Shown here piece by piece: positions 38,560-49,840 of a stretch of 64,000 nt of DNA. Origin of the DNA: Protula sp. h YS-2021. Lineage: Eukaryota > Annelida > Polychaeta > Sabellida > Serpulidae. Under the pieces are notes generated by a model. That model saw only the letters and a list, made by a program, of their open reading frames with translations. It did no database searches and had not been told where the DNA came from. How positions within the stretch are numbered: the first letter of the stretch is position 1; every line of letters begins with the position of its first letter. Made by a program: the position numbers and the translations under genes. Location of the stretch: NCBI GenBank assembly GCA_949752745.1, contig OX457027.1, positions 86,683,094 to 86,747,093 on the forward strand, read 5' to 3'.

Positions 38560-39180
38560 CATTGTTTATTCACAGATGTTTTCTTCTGAATTATAGATAT
38601 AAAAATGATTGAATTAAAAATTAATTTTTTCAGATCAAAAAATCATTTGCATATTTCAAAATGTAAATTAAAAAAGTCTGATCCTGAAATAGTGTTACAT
38701 GAAATAACATCAATAAAAAATGAATTATTGAGCCCAATACTGAGATTTTACTGTTAAAAATTTCATTTTTGCTGTCAAAAACTCAGCTTTTTATCTCTAA
38801 AAATCAATTTTAGAGATCATTAAAACTTTTTTTCATCATTTTGATACCAGTAAATAATTTTTGGTAACTCTAAATATTTACTGATATAAAAATTATTTTT
38901 GGAGATAAAAAATAGATTTAGAGATATCAAAAAACAATTACAGACAGTAAAAATTAATTCTTGATATCAAAAAATATATTTTTGAGTGTGAAAATGGCAT
39001 TGAGTGTGAAAATGGCATTCTACACATATGTCTTGCGCGGAGCGCCAATTTCGTAAAAGGGAGGAGGGGGGTATTTACATTCAGCGCTCCGCACTCCCTG
39101 CAAAAGGAGGGTTCTTTCAGAACTCCACTCCGCGTTTTGGTTATAAAGGCGGCATTTTGTTAACTCAGCTGTCTGCGACC
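38560..39180. other. A/T-rich stretch without genes
   Basis: Repeated AGATATCAAAAA and TTTTTGATATC-like words are scattered over 38600-38990, giving a loosely periodic A/T-rich sequence. No coding frame or known element is supported. Confidence 0.5.
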
Positions 39181-39185
39181 ATCAA

Positions 39186-39945
39186 CGCAAGGTGGGCTGG
39201 CCTGCACACTGGTGGCCAAGGTGGGCTTGCCTGCACACTGGTGGCCAAGGTGGGCTGGCTTGCACACTGGTGGCCAAGGTGGGATGGCCTGGACACTGGT
39301 GGCTATGGTGGGCTGGCCTGCACACTGGTGGCCAAGGTGGGCTGGTCTGCACACTAGTGGCCAAGATGGGCTGGCCTGCACACTGGTGGCCAAGGTGGGC
39401 TGGCTTGCACACTGGTGGCGAAGGTGGACTAGCCTGCACACTGGTGGATATGATGGGCTGGCCTGCACACTGGTGTCCAAGATAGGCTGGCCTGGACACT
39501 GGTTGCCAAGGTGGTTTGGCCTGCACACTGGTGGCCAAGGTGGGCTTGCCTGCACACTGGTGGCCAAGGTGGGCTGGCTTGCACACTGGTGGCCAAGGTG
39601 GGATGGCCTGGACACTGGTGGCTATGGTGGGCTGGCCTGCACACTGGTGGCCAAGGTGGGCTGGTCTGCACACTAGTGGCCAAGATGGGCTGGCCTGCAC
39701 ACTGGTGGCCAAGGTGGGCTGGCTTGCACACTGGTGGCGAAGGTGGACTAGCCTGCACACTGGTGGATATGATGGGCTGGCCTGCACACTGGTGCCCAAG
39801 ATAGGCTGGCCTGGACACTGGTTGCCAAGGTGGTTTGGCCTGCACACTGGTGGCCAAGGTGGGCTGGTCTGGACACTGGTGGCTATGGTGGGCTGGCCTG
39901 GACACTGGTGGCCATGGTGGGCCGGCTTGCACACAGGTGGCCATT
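39186..39945. repeat. 29-bp minisatellite with 319-bp higher-order repeat
   Basis: About 26 copies of a 29-bp unit containing GGTGGGCTGGCCTGCACACT and GGTGGCCAA. Variants recur every 11 units (319 bp): 39221 onward is repeated at 39540 onward almost exactly. Because 29 is not a multiple of 3, all frames rotate through the unit and stay open, giving long artificial Trp/Gly- or Pro/His/Cys-rich frames on both strands. Confidence 0.95.
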
Positions 39946-41260
39946 GACTTTTATTGTCTTCCTTCGCTTCAGACACGTCAATAACATGCAATTAATTTTA
40001 ACACTCCGCGTTTAAAGGGTGAAGTTCACAAGCGCGTGCGCGTTTGGTTAAGAAAGGAGTATTTTTCAAGCTTTGGGTTGGGTTAGGGGGGGGGGGGGAA
40101 GCGTTGTGGCCTACACGCTACTGCAATTATAGAACGATATCTAGCCAGCCAATAACATTGGAAATCACCCAGTTCCAAGACCACATCTTTGTAGGAAACA
40201 CGGAGTCCCCGGAGGGGGTGGGCACTTGGTGTGAAATGTGTTACCATGCGTGTGCAAAGAAAAAGGGAATTGGGGAGAAAGGGTTTAATTTAAAATCAGA
40301 CGCGTCAGCGTGGGGTGTCAATTTCGTTTAAAGGGAATGGGGGGGGGGGGGTCATTTCATAAAGTACCCCTCGTTTCCCACAAAAGGGGGTTATTTCGGA
40401 ATTTTTCTCCGCGTTTGGTTAAAAAATGGGGCGCATTTCAAAATCAGCATGCCGGTTTTAAAAATTACCTCTAATCTCTCCCCGTTTTTTTTTAAGGACA
40501 CGTGGTGTAACAAATACACTTAAGTGGCCCCGGAAAATTCTTTTGTGCTGGATAACGAGGTGGAAACCAGTCTTTACGCACCCTGACAAAACCCTGCCGA
40601 CCTTCACTTACCTGCAGATTAACAAAGTAGCCCCGTGGACTTGTAGTTTTGTTAACAGTTCATACTCTGCTGTAGTTTTAGTTTCTCCGTGTTTTCGTAT
40701 ATAACCAACTGCAATACTGTTATTCAACAGTATCAGTTAAAACCTCATTTGCATACCTTCCCTCTTTGCAAGCCGCTAATATATATTTATGTACTTGATA
40801 CTTTCTTATTCTATTTTAAGTGATCAAACAATATACTTATTTTACTGGAAATCAAAGTGAGTCAGTGGGGACTACCTTTTTTGATATTAGATTACGTTAT
40901 TGCCATATTTAGCACGCAATGAAAGGTTTATCGGTTCTTTTTTCTGTGTATGTGCGTGTGTGTGTTTTTTTCGTGTGTCCCGAATATGACACTGTCATAT
41001 ATTTGACTGGTAAAGCATGGGGGAAAATATTGTATTATGCGTCCGCTCATGATGATCAAACATTTCTCATCACGAGGAAATAGTTTTCCATAATTTCATA
41101 TTCCACTTCAAGACTTATTTGCCATTTATATATGCCTGTTAATGATTATGAATCTGTTTAAATAATAATAATATTATATATTTAATAAAAGCTATCTAAA
41201 TAAGAAATATTTTGGTCGGATGTATAAGCAAACAAACAAACAAACCGTAATATTAAATCT
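39946..41260. other. No gene recognised
   Basis: The segments at 39050-39150, 40000-40080 and 40330-40450 share TCCGCGTTT(TG)GTTA and poly-G words, so the minisatellite lies inside a larger dispersed repeat. From 40500 to 41260 I see only A/T-rich sequence with simple tracts. Confidence 0.4.
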
Positions 41261-41264
41261 GGTT

Positions 41265-41665
41265 GCAATTTGTTATGACTGGTCGCGACCATAGAATAAC
41301 ATTAATAAATGTCTTTGGCACAACGTTGAATGGACGTTGTTTGGGTAAAGGTGTTCAGACGTTGCTTTTAGTCATTTCACTTTCTTGGCCGTGTAATCAA
41401 CGTTTTTGTTGCAACGTTGAACAGACGTTCGAAAATCGATGCGGTATAGTTACCAAAAGCTCATTTATACAATGTCGGGATGATGATTTGACGTCTACCA
41501 TTTGCAACCCATTCGAAACATTGATAGACGTCGAATAATAGACGTCTATCCAACGACTGGACCTAAACATTGTTTTGATTTAATTTCCATAATCAACCAA
41601 AATAAAACGTTTATCTGACGTCAGGTGCGACCTCTATTCAACGTTTACTGGGTTGAATAAATTAT
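41265..41665. repeat. ACGTC/ACGTTG-rich dispersed repeat, copy 1
   Basis: Inverted words CAACGTTG, GACGTCTA and TTCAACGTTTACTGGGTT fill this stretch. The end CAACGTTTACTGGG is the reverse complement of the CCCAGTAAAC tips of the copies at 59874 and 61936. It looks like a small non-autonomous DNA element family. Confidence 0.55.
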
Positions 41666-41844
41666 TGTAACGTCATAAGAGTTAATGTGACGCCATAGAA
41701 ATAGAAGGTTTCCTCTTCGCTATGCAAACATCCTATTTTATAGTCAATTGTTTTCTGGAGATCAAGTCAAAATACATTTTAAACCTCTTCAAAATACAGG
41801 GCTTAAACAAATAAATACTAGACAGTTCTCTCTTGAAAAATCTT

Positions 41845-42755
41845 TTTTTTTTTTGGCGATCCGCCAAACATTAACAATTTATAATTTTTGGTAGCCAATT
41901 TTCAAAATGCCTCTTCTTCTACAATTTAGATCGGATTACCTTCCAGTTTTGCATAAATATTCACCAGAATTCTTCCCTTGAAATGGTACTTTATTGGCAA
42001 TCCAAAAGAAAATTGGGGGAGGGGGCACTTTAAAAAATTTTGGGAGCCAATTTTTGGAGCCAGTTTTCAAAATGCCTCTTCTTCTACAGTTTTGAACAGT
42101 TTTTCTTTAAATTTTGTATGAATGTTTTCTATATAGGCCTCTCTTGAAAAAAATTGTTGGCGATCCCTTCTAATTTTGCATCAATGTTCAACAATCTTTC
42201 TTTTTTTTTTTTATGAAATGTTACTTTTTGGCAATCCAAAAGAAAATTGCCTAAATGCGGGTGGGGGGGGGGGGGGCATTTTAAAACTATTTAGTGGCCA
42301 GTTTTTAAAATGCGCCTTCTCCCTCAATTTGAATCGTATTCCTTTCAAATTTTGCACCAACGTTTACTGGGTAGGCCTCTCTTAAACAATTTTCTACCAA
42401 AACTGGCAAAATTGAAAAAAAATTTTTTTTGGTAGCAAATTTTCTAAAGACTTCCTCCCCTCCCCCCCCCCCACAATTTGGATCGGATTGCCTTTACATA
42501 TTGCATCAATGTTTATACCAGACGATCCGCTTTTGAAAATTTACTTTGTTTTAGCGATCCACCAAAATATTGGCTAAGTGGGGGCATTATAAATGGTTCA
42601 AATTTTTTAAATGCTTCTTCTGCTACAATTTTAATCGGAATTCTTTCCAATTTTGAACGATTGCTCTCCAGATGTTTCTTACTTGAAGATTTACCTTTTT
42701 TGGCAATCCGCTAAAAATTGGTTAAATGAGGGCGTTTTAAAATTTTTTCGCAGCA
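41845..42755. repeat. Degenerate tandem repeat, about five units of about 180 bp
   Basis: Each unit holds TTGGC(G/A)ATCC, GGGGGCATTTTAAAA, CAGTTTTCAAAATGC(C)TCTTCT and a TTTTGCATCAATGTT-like block, with large drift. No coding potential. Confidence 0.75.
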
Positions 42756-42774
42756 GTAGTTGAAGAGTTGGGGT

Positions 42775-42890
42775 TCTAACACAAATGTAATGCTGGTTCT
42801 AAAACATATATAATGAGGGTTCTAAAACATATATAATGGAGGTTCTAAAACATATATAATGGGGTTTCTAAAACACTGACGTCATTGTTT
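42775..42890. repeat. GGTTCTAAAACATATATAATG tandem repeat
   Basis: Four to five units of 22-24 bp with GTTCTAAAACATATATAATG, ending in an inverted copy (TTTTAGAACC) near 42888. Confidence 0.85.
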
Positions 42891-42930
42891 TAGAACCCTC
42901 ATGGGGATAGTAAAACAGTGACGTCATATG

Positions 42931-43285
42931 AGTAGGGGAAAAGGACTGTTCTGGCTCAGGAAGTGACGTCATAATGACGCCATAGGGTGAGCCAGAACTG
43001 TCATGAGAGTTTTGAACCAGATGGTGATTTATAGGAGCGCGCGCCAGTGTCAATGACGTCATCATGACGTTATAATGACGTCATCATGACGTTATCATGA
43101 CGTCATAATGACGTTATGACATCATGACATCATACTAAGATCGTCCTAAGCGGCATAACCCTAAGTCACCTGTCAATCATCATAACGTCATTAGTCACGT
43201 GACCTGTCAATCATCGGTTGACCCTAACCCTAACAAGACTTCCAGACGACGTGACCCCTAGGACACGTCCTTTCTACCATCTGTC
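42931..43285. mobile_element. Possible mini-Polinton remnant
   Basis: The sequence AGTAGGGGAAAAGGACTGTT resembles the Polinton tip AGTAGGGTGAAAAGGACAGTT. It is followed by GGAAGTGACGTCA and a TGACGTCA/TGACGTTA array. The right side ends in GTCCTTTCTACC, like the opposite tip. No matching 6-bp TSD was found, so this is tentative. Confidence 0.4.
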
Positions 43286-43289
43286 TATC

Positions 43290-44630
43290 CATCTGTTTAT
43301 TCGAATCAAGTCCCTTGCTCACCAATGCAAGATTAATCGCAGATTATTCTCTCATTACAATTAAGAAATTTTATGTGATAATAATTGTGCAATTACTTCT
43401 CTATCTAATTGGTTTTTAATGTTTCGTACACAACTTTAATTTCAACATTATTTATAAATCTATAAGGACCCTTCACACATACAAAGATAGTAAGAAATAT
43501 AGAGTATGATCATTTACTTTTCGAGATATTTTGTATAAAGACTGATATCTGTGCGAAGTGCCACACAAATTGTCATAAAAATCGACCCTTTCCATTTCTC
43601 TGTTTTTCTAAGCCAGAAGAATTAAAGTCTTCTTTGTTCTCTAATACCTAAATTCCATGTCTCTTCTTTATAAATGTAACGTTATTTCATGTTTATGGAC
43701 CATCTGCTGCGCAGCTATCGTTTTCTAGTCTCTCTTTTCTTTATCAAGTACCAGGAAGTAAACAACTGCGGTCTGATACTATACTATGCTATATATTGAC
43801 AAATATCGCACACATTAGCAAGTACACTGAGTCACATTGTCCTGCTGGCATGCCTTTCCCACTACTATCGGCTTACTGCATACCGAATATGTACCCATAC
43901 GACACGTAAAGCTTTTCGTAGTTCTTTCAAACGAGGGACTTTGAGGAGGGTTGGGTGAGGGAGAGGGTTTTAAGAACTTTGCCAAAGCATTTAATTTTAT
44001 TTCTTGTAATTTGAAATTGTTTGTGTAAATTGAACTTATGGTCAGCATTCGAAGTTTTTTTAAAGCGATAGCCGGAAGATGCGTTTGTGCTAATTTAGAA
44101 TTCCGTGGTGGTGAATAATCCTGTGCAGTCGTTTAGATCAAGCATTCGAAATGCCAAAGTAACAAAAATCGAAAAGGGCGTTATAATGGTGTAAAACAGA
44201 AAAGGTAACATATTTTACTCCTAAGTTGTAAGTTCAACCGTTTTTGAGTTATTTAACTCGCCATAGGTAAAATATTATCCGGATCCCATGGTCAACTGTA
44301 AGCAACAAATAAATAAATAAATAAATAAATAAATAAAATAATAAAATAAAAAATAGATACACATATAAAAAACCAGATCGATTTCCGAAATTAATATAAA
44401 AGTTAATAAAAGTAATTTTTCCTAGCTATCCCCATGCTAAATTTCAATAATTTGTAAGAGGAGACATGTTTTGCAGCAAATAAGGTTTTACTTCTTCGCT
44501 GTGGAAAATTATCGAATGTCCAAAATTAAATAACAGCATGCCCCTGCCCCGTCTCCTGCAATTATAGATGCACATCTGAGTTTGTCATACATACACAAAA
44601 GATTTTTATGCAATCTAATGTAAACGGGGG
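43290..44630. other. No gene recognised
   Basis: A/T-rich noncoding sequence with a short (AAAT)n run at 44305-44350. I see no supported gene, RNA or element ends. Confidence 0.4.
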
Positions 44631-44635
44631 ACGTA

Positions 44636-46425
44636 TAAACTGACCAATGGTCAAGTGACAAACGCCTTAATAAAAAACGGAAACTGACCAACTTTTAGAA
44701 AAAATTATTTTCTGTTAACTAACATTTTAAAACAGGTAAGATTATATATCGCAACTGATAACTGTACTATGCCACAAGACGACTAATGTCCCAATCGAAC
44801 ACTGTGCCCAATTCCGTAAAGAAATTCCTCGAGTGTTTTGCTGCCTTTGATGAACTCCCTAAGCAGAACTTTGGTGCGCTTCTGTTATTGCGCGTAGTCG
44901 CGCTTCGTGTGTTTCTTCGGCGGTTGACCAACGGCGTCTTGCAAAATCTTGGTCATCAAGATTGCTGTGTCTTTGCTGAGGGCCACAAACGGAGTAAAGA
45001 AGGACGGGTGCTTTTGACCCACAAGCTGCAGAAATTCACGATTCCATGTCTCACACATGTTGGTCCGGCGCTCTCCCTGGACCGTGATCTCGTGCACGTT
45101 CCATGTTGCAGGCGGGAACAAAGTTGGGATTCGGCGCAGAATCTCCGGTGGTGGGTCATCACAGGACCTCATACACCCTCAACGTATATTCGATCGAAGT
45201 AGGCAATGAGGTCATCCAACTCATCCGGTGCAGTCTCCCGAATATGTCCTCCCCTTCTTTGTCCAGTGACAAAAATACCAAACCGTTCAACACTCCAAGT
45301 AAAGGGGCACGTTCTCGGATTCTCGGTACAACGGTACGAGTCCCAGACTGCAATTTTCGCCAGGTGCTCTGCGTCAGATGGAAATAGCAGCCGTGCACGA
45401 TCATGTGGTGTCCAAAAACAGCTGCGACGGCACCCATGGCTTCCATCTCGAAGTCGATGATCACAATCACGGAGTCAACACTGAAGCAAAGAGCTTCACG
45501 TTTTGAATCAACCTCCCGTAGCATCTCTCTTAGGTGGCCTGTGATTTTTCATTCAAACAGGTGCAGGCACAGCAGACTGCAGTTTGAATGCAGACTGCAG
45601 ACTGCGTGCACTGGTGACGTAACCTGCTGAAAAATGGCGGGAACCACAGAAAGGCTCGCATCCACGAACCAGGTTCTGGATCGACCTAGCAGACGCAATC
45701 TCTCATTGATCGCATAAATGATGCGGTCACGATGTTCTGGTCCGGGATTATGCATTATGACCTTTGAAGGCGTTGCATCTGCGGTCGAGGCCTATTCCTC
45801 TGTGATTACCAACTCCCGCAGAGTGGCGGGATCTTTTGACATTGCAATCCGCTTTTTAAGCTAGTTTTCTTGTCACAGTATCATCGAATGTTTTCCGGTT
45901 TTGAATTTGTTTCACATACATGTGCCTATCTAGACACCGTTTTTGACCACCCCTTTGGGTCGTCAAGATTTCCATTGTTGTAATGCTCAAATTTGCAATT
46001 CAAATGACACAGTTTAAATAACAGTCAAAACTGGTTTGATTGTGCTGAAAAGGACTGTTATTTATAGCAGGTTACGACTTTCGAAGATGACACCATGACA
46101 CCCCATGTCTGGGTTTTTATTGTACTGCACATTTCGGAGATACAAGCGGTACACTGGAAACTTGGATACGCCACACAAAAGGTTACAGGAAAGGGATTGC
46201 GGGAATATCTTCGACACGCAATTGCTGACACTTGATGATACAGAACAGATTACAGCACTAGCTTTGTGATGTGAGACAGCACTTCTTTGCTTTGATTTTG
46301 TCTTATGTAACTCGGGATAGGAAGTTTTTGGGGCTCTAAAAATTTGTGATAGAAAAGTTGGTCAGTTATCCCTTTTTCCATTAAGGTATTGATCAGTTGG
46401 CCGTTGGTCAGTCGATCATTGGTCT
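44636..46425 (-). mobile_element. Mutator-like (MULE) element remnant
   Basis: 44636-44698 and 46350-46420 are imperfect inverted repeats (AAACTGACCAATGGTC and AGTTGGTCAGTT words), about 60 bp each, enclosing a MULE transposase pseudogene on the minus strand. The exact tips and the 8-11-bp TSD expected for MULEs could not be fixed. Confidence 0.6.
44885..45755 (-). pseudogene. MULE transposase, frameshifted
   Basis: Three pieces in different frames follow the order of MULE-domain proteins. First INERLRLLGRSRTWFVDASL with VPAIFQQ (about 45755-45620). Then VIIDFEMEAMGAVAAVFGHH with GCYFHLTQSTWRK (about 45490-45340). Then IPTLFPPATWNVHE with CETWNREFLQLVGQKHPS (about 45130-44960). The FEMEA and HGCYFHL segments belong to the MULE transposase core. 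Frameshifts break it, so it is not functional. Confidence 0.8.
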
Positions 46426-47105
46426 TTTGACCTACAACCAATGTAAACTGTGACAGCAATAAAAGGATGTCAAAAGTGGTGGCGTTTGGAAAGTTTTCAT
46501 TACGAATAGGCTTAAGTGTAAGTCTTTATTTTGTGAAATTAGACACATCTGCTGTCACTGGCGTTCTATATGATGCTGTCCCCCCATGCATGGCCCATCT
46601 CCTCTTCCCAAGACTTAATAAATATTGTTTTGAGAACTTTCGCAATGTCTTTTAATAAGATAACTCATTGTGGCTTTCAGTCTTCATTAATAAAGAAAAC
46701 TGCTGCTTTAGGCACAAAAATATGTAATGTAATGTAAATATGATTTAAGGTGCCGATATCTAACTGGGTTATTCAAAGACACCGCACAGTAATACCAAGT
46801 TAAACTGACTAGAAATAACTACAATGGTTACAGTAATACATAAAATCATTACAAATGACTAGAAACAATAGCAAAAATAGACCAAAATTAATACGTTACA
46901 CAAAAACACTGAAACTCAGTTTAAACAAAAATGTCATAAGACCAGATTCAGAACGTTCATAGGTGGCTACCAATCGACGTTCAAGTGGAAGGCTGTTCCA
47001 TAATAGAGGTGCGGTCATTGAGAAGCACGTTGCCTGTACGTCTTGGTTCTAAATTTACCTTTTATTGCGCGGTAGGTCAGTGTGAGAATTTGATAGGAAA
47101 CGCGT
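46426..47105. other. No gene recognised
   Basis: Noncoding sequence between the MULE remnant and the LINE fragment. The final part (46960-47105) could be LINE 3' region, but no motif confirms it. Confidence 0.35.
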
Positions 47106-47109
47106 TGTT

Positions 47110-47408
47110 CTATGGGAAGCCAATGGAGACTAAAAGTACTAAAGTGATATGGTCATATTTTCTGGTCTGAGTAACAATGCGAGCGGCTATGTTCAAGATA
47201 CGTTGGAGCGATTGCAGATGACATTTTTTAACACCGTGTAATAAGGCATTTCCGAAATCAACACGAGACGTCACCAATGAATGAACGAGTTTTTCACACG
47301 CCGATTTCGCAATGTATTGTCGAATTTTGGAAATGTTGTGCAAGTGTATTATAACTTGCATAGTGAGATGAGAGTTTAGTGTCACACCAATACTTTTTGC
47401 TGAACGTA
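47110..47408 (-). pseudogene. LINE reverse transcriptase, C-terminal part
   Basis: The minus strand encodes the thumb-side end of a non-LTR retrotransposon RT: KSIGVTLNSHLTM, NISKIRQYIAKSACEKLVHS, LVTSRVDFGNALLHGV, LQRILNIAARIV. This pattern is typical of Jockey/CR1-like LINEs. Its upstream half lies at 57159-57587, beyond the mini-Polinton pair, and the RT frame continues across when the pair and one TSD are ignored. Confidence 0.85.
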
Positions 47409-47414
47409 CAACAG
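47409..47414. other. Target-site duplication CAACAG, left copy
   Basis: CAACAG directly precedes the AGTAGGGT tip of mini-element A. The exact partner follows the right tip of mini-element B at 57153-57158. No copy lies between A and B. Confidence 0.9.
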
Positions 47415-47444
47415 AGTAGGGTGTAAAGGACAGAATCACTGCAC

Positions 47445-47635
47445 TTTGTGACGTCATACTGTCTGGAAGTGACGTCATAGCGTCTGGACCGGAAGTGTTG
47501 TCTGGACCGGAAGTGTTGTCTGGACCGGAAGTGTTGTCTGGACCGGAAGTGCTGTCTGGACCGGAAGTGACGTCATGTCTGGAAGTGACGTCATCATGTC
47601 TGGTCCGGAAGTGACGTCATAGTGTCTGTTTGTTT
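47445..47635. promoter_or_regulatory. CRE/ETS array at the left tip of A
   Basis: Four TGACGTCA sites and seven CCGGAAGTG cores in repeats joined by TGTCTGGA. Mirror arrays lie at 51295-51490 (right tip of A), 51570-51960 and 56715-57125 (tips of B). This is the same composite as in the full Polintons. Confidence 0.7.
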
Positions 47636-47789
47636 GTATCTGCTTGAGTTCTTGGATGGAGCGCGCGCGCGTGTTGGGATGACGTGATGATGAAGGGTAA
47701 ACGTCACAGCAGAGTGTGCGTAAACGTCATTTTGTTTTCGTAATTTGAAATAACGGACTTCCGTTGAAGTGTGGAACTTATATTTGTAA

Positions 47790-48720
47790 CATGTCGTCAT
47801 TTTAACTGTGTAAAAAGTGGAAAAAATGGGATAACTTTCGTTATAGTTGACTGATTTGAATGAAAATTTCACTGTTTGATTCAGTTTTATATCTAGTTTT
47901 GTTATAAAGTGGTCACAGGCTATTTACACCGGTGGCTATATGCATTTTTGTAACATGCCGCCATTTTAACTTTGTAAAAAGTGAAAAATTGAGATAACTT
48001 CCGTTATACGTGGTCGATTTACATGAAAATTTCACTGTTTGATTCAGTTTTATGTAAATTTTTAACATTAAGTGGTCACAGGCTATTTACTCCGGTGGCT
48101 GTATGCATTTTTGTAACATGCCGCCATTTTAACCTTGTAAAAAGTGGAAAATTGGCATAACTTCCGTTATACTTGGTTGATTTACATGAAAATTTCACTA
48201 TTTGATTCAGTTTTATATCTAGTTTTGTTATAAAGTGGTTATAGGCTATTTGCGCAGCTGGCTGTATCATTTTTGTAACATGCCGCCATTTTAACTTTGT
48301 AAAAAGTGAAAAATTGAGATAACTTTCGTTATACTTGGTCGATTTACATGAAAATTTCACTGTTTGATTCAGTTTTATGTAACGTTTTAACATTAAGTGG
48401 TTATAGGCTATTTACACCGATGGCTGTATGCATAATGTGACATGCCGCCATTTTAACTTTGTGAAAAAGTGAAAAAATGAGATAACTTTCGCTATAGTTG
48501 GTCGATTTGCATGAAACTTTCACTGTTTGGTTCAGTTTTATATCTAGTTTTTTCTTTTAATGTAGTCATGGGCTATTTGCGCAGCTGGCTGTAGGCATAA
48601 TTTGACATTCGCCATTTTAACTTTTTAAAAAGTGGAAAGTGTAATAACTTTCGTTATGGTTAACCGATTTGAATGAAAATTTCACCATTGAATTCAGTTT
48701 GATGTCTTAGTTTACAGTAG
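47790..48720. repeat. 160-bp arm repeats, left arm of A
   Basis: About six copies of the roughly 160-bp unit with GCCGCCATTTTAACTTTGTA, GATAACTTTCGTTATA, GATTCAGTTTTATGT and GGCTATTT(A/G)C words. The mirrored block is 50350-51130. Each unit is noncoding; short frames across it are by-products. Confidence 0.88.
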
Positions 48721-48789
48721 TTTGGCATAGGTGGGTTGTTGGAATGGCGCGCGCCCACCATTCAAACATGTGTTTGAATTATTTTTACG

Positions 48790-49040
48790 TCAAACTATTG
48801 TTCAACAAGTTGTTTAGCAATTGTACAACAATTGTTCAACAAGCTGATGTTCAACATGTTCAACATGTTGTTGAACATGTTCAACATGTTCAACAACATG
48901 TTCAACAAGTTGAACATGTTCAACATGTTCAACATGTTGTTGAACAAGTTGAACATGTTCAACATGTTGAACATGTTAAGCATGTTGAACATGTTCAACA
49001 TGTTGTACTTTAACATGTTCAACGTGTTGTTCAACAAGTT
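48790..49040. repeat. AACATGTT palindromic array, left of the A gene
   Basis: Overlapping copies of GTTGAACATGTTCAAC in varied order form 3-bp-periodic sequence, which is why frames of the HVQHVEH and MFNMLN kind appear on both strands. The array is mirrored at 49995-50290. The self-complementary units could form cruciforms. Confidence 0.92.
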
Positions 49041-49041
49041 G

Positions 49042-49050
49042 TATATAAGG
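49042..49050 (+). promoter_or_regulatory. TATA box of the zinc-finger gene, copy A
   Basis: TATATAAGG about 55 bp before the conserved coding start. It is identical in copy B (54639-54647, minus strand) and shares the core of the TATA boxes in full Polintons. Confidence 0.7.
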
Positions 49051-49102
49051 CTATGTTTAAAGGCTTTTTCATCATTTGAAAAGTGCATGTTGAACCGAAA
49101 GG

Positions 49103-49840
49103 AGGTATAAATGCAACATTTGTTTGAAATCTTACAATTGGCCACAAAGTCTTAAAAGGCACTTAAAGAATGCTCACACTTCTGAAGAAGAAGAATTGGA
49201 GATAGATATGGAAAACCCTGTAAAACCACCTGTCACTGAAACTTTAGATGAGTCTTCTATGGAAAGTCAAAGCGTCAACATGACTGAAAAGAATGCACAT
49301 GCTTGTACAGAATGTGGTGCGTTATACAACAGTCAAGAAGCTTTGTTCAAACATATGGAACATTGTGTTGAGGGTGATGATGACGGCAGCTCTGAAATTG
49401 AGTCAGAAACAGACTCTGAAAGTGAGTCAGAAACAGACTCTGTTTGGTATGATATGGTTCCAGAAGTGTACGATGAATATGATAAGAAATTTCAAGAAAA
49501 GGTTTCAGAATATGAAGAACAAGGGCTTGAAGATGCGCGTGAAATAGCAAGTGATGACTTTCGACCCGTTTATAAGCGTCGACTTATACAACTGTTTATG
49601 AGACTATTCAAATATGCCCAACGTCTACAACAAAACGAACATTATGAAACCATTTTAGAAGACTTCAATTACTTTGTTGATGAAAAACATTACGAGTATT
49701 CAAAGGCACTAAAGGCGGCTATAAGAAGAAACGATGCATTCTTTGAAGAGCTTGTAGATGAGGAGGAGGAAGATGAAAGCAGTGACGAAGAAAGTGATAT
49801 GGATGCCAGTGAACAGAGTGAAGCAGATGAAGAAAAATAG
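49103..49840 (+). CDS. Acidic C2H2 zinc-finger protein, copy A (start codon changed)
   Basis: The frame is homologous over its full length to copy B (53849-54586). A C2H2 finger is at the start (YKCNICLKSYNWPQSLKRHL, then H), a second C2HC-like finger follows (CTECGALYNSQEALFKH), then Ser/Glu/Asp-rich repeats (ETDSESESETDS). A helical domain (FRPVYKRRLIQLFMRLFKYA) and an acidic tail end it. In copy A the initiator ATG is AGG (49103), and a stop lies upstream. The first in-frame ATG is 49208, which would drop the first finger. Function is unknown; DNA binding is inferred from the fingers. Confidence 0.7.
   Translation, partial: RYKCNICLKSYNWPQSLKRHLKNAHTSEEEELEIDMENPVKPPVTETLDESSMESQSVNMTEKNAHACTECGALYNSQEALFKHMEHCVEGDDDGSSEIESETDSESESETDSVWYDMVPEVYDEYDKKFQEKVSEYEEQGLEDAREIASDDFRPVYKRRLIQLFMRLFKYAQRLQQNEHYETILEDFNYFVDEKHYEYSKALKAAIRRNDAFFEELVDEEEEDESSDEESDMDASEQSEADEEK

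Larger units (their letters stand above)
36055..38560. repeat. CGTCGG/TTCCGAC-rich repeat region
   Basis: The stretch is full of inverted CGTCGG and CCGACG words and repeated TATTTCCGACGT blocks (36080-36330, 36785-37000, 37150-37800, 38510-38545). The tips near 36060 and 38550 both contain CGTCGGCCCGA-type sequence. It probably is one or more foldback elements, into which the Harbinger derivative at 37819-38504 was inserted. A (TA)n tract lies at 37029-37098. Confidence 0.5.

Noticed and set aside
39186..39945. CRISPR-like array
   Set aside because: Units are contiguous without unique spacers, and the surrounding sequence is animal-type with eukaryotic mobile elements.
39182..39991. Long Pro/His/Cys-rich frame of 269 codons on the minus strand, and Trp/Gly-rich frames on the plus strand
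   Set aside because: They are produced by the 29-bp minisatellite, which keeps every frame open on both strands. No codon bias, start context or domain supports a protein.
48744..49013. Repetitive HVQHVEH and MFNMLN frames over the AACATGTT arrays (also at 50007-50337, 53264-53662, 55010-55406)
   Set aside because: The units are multiples of 3 bp and palindromic, so both strands stay open. The frames are by-products and run through noncoding arms.
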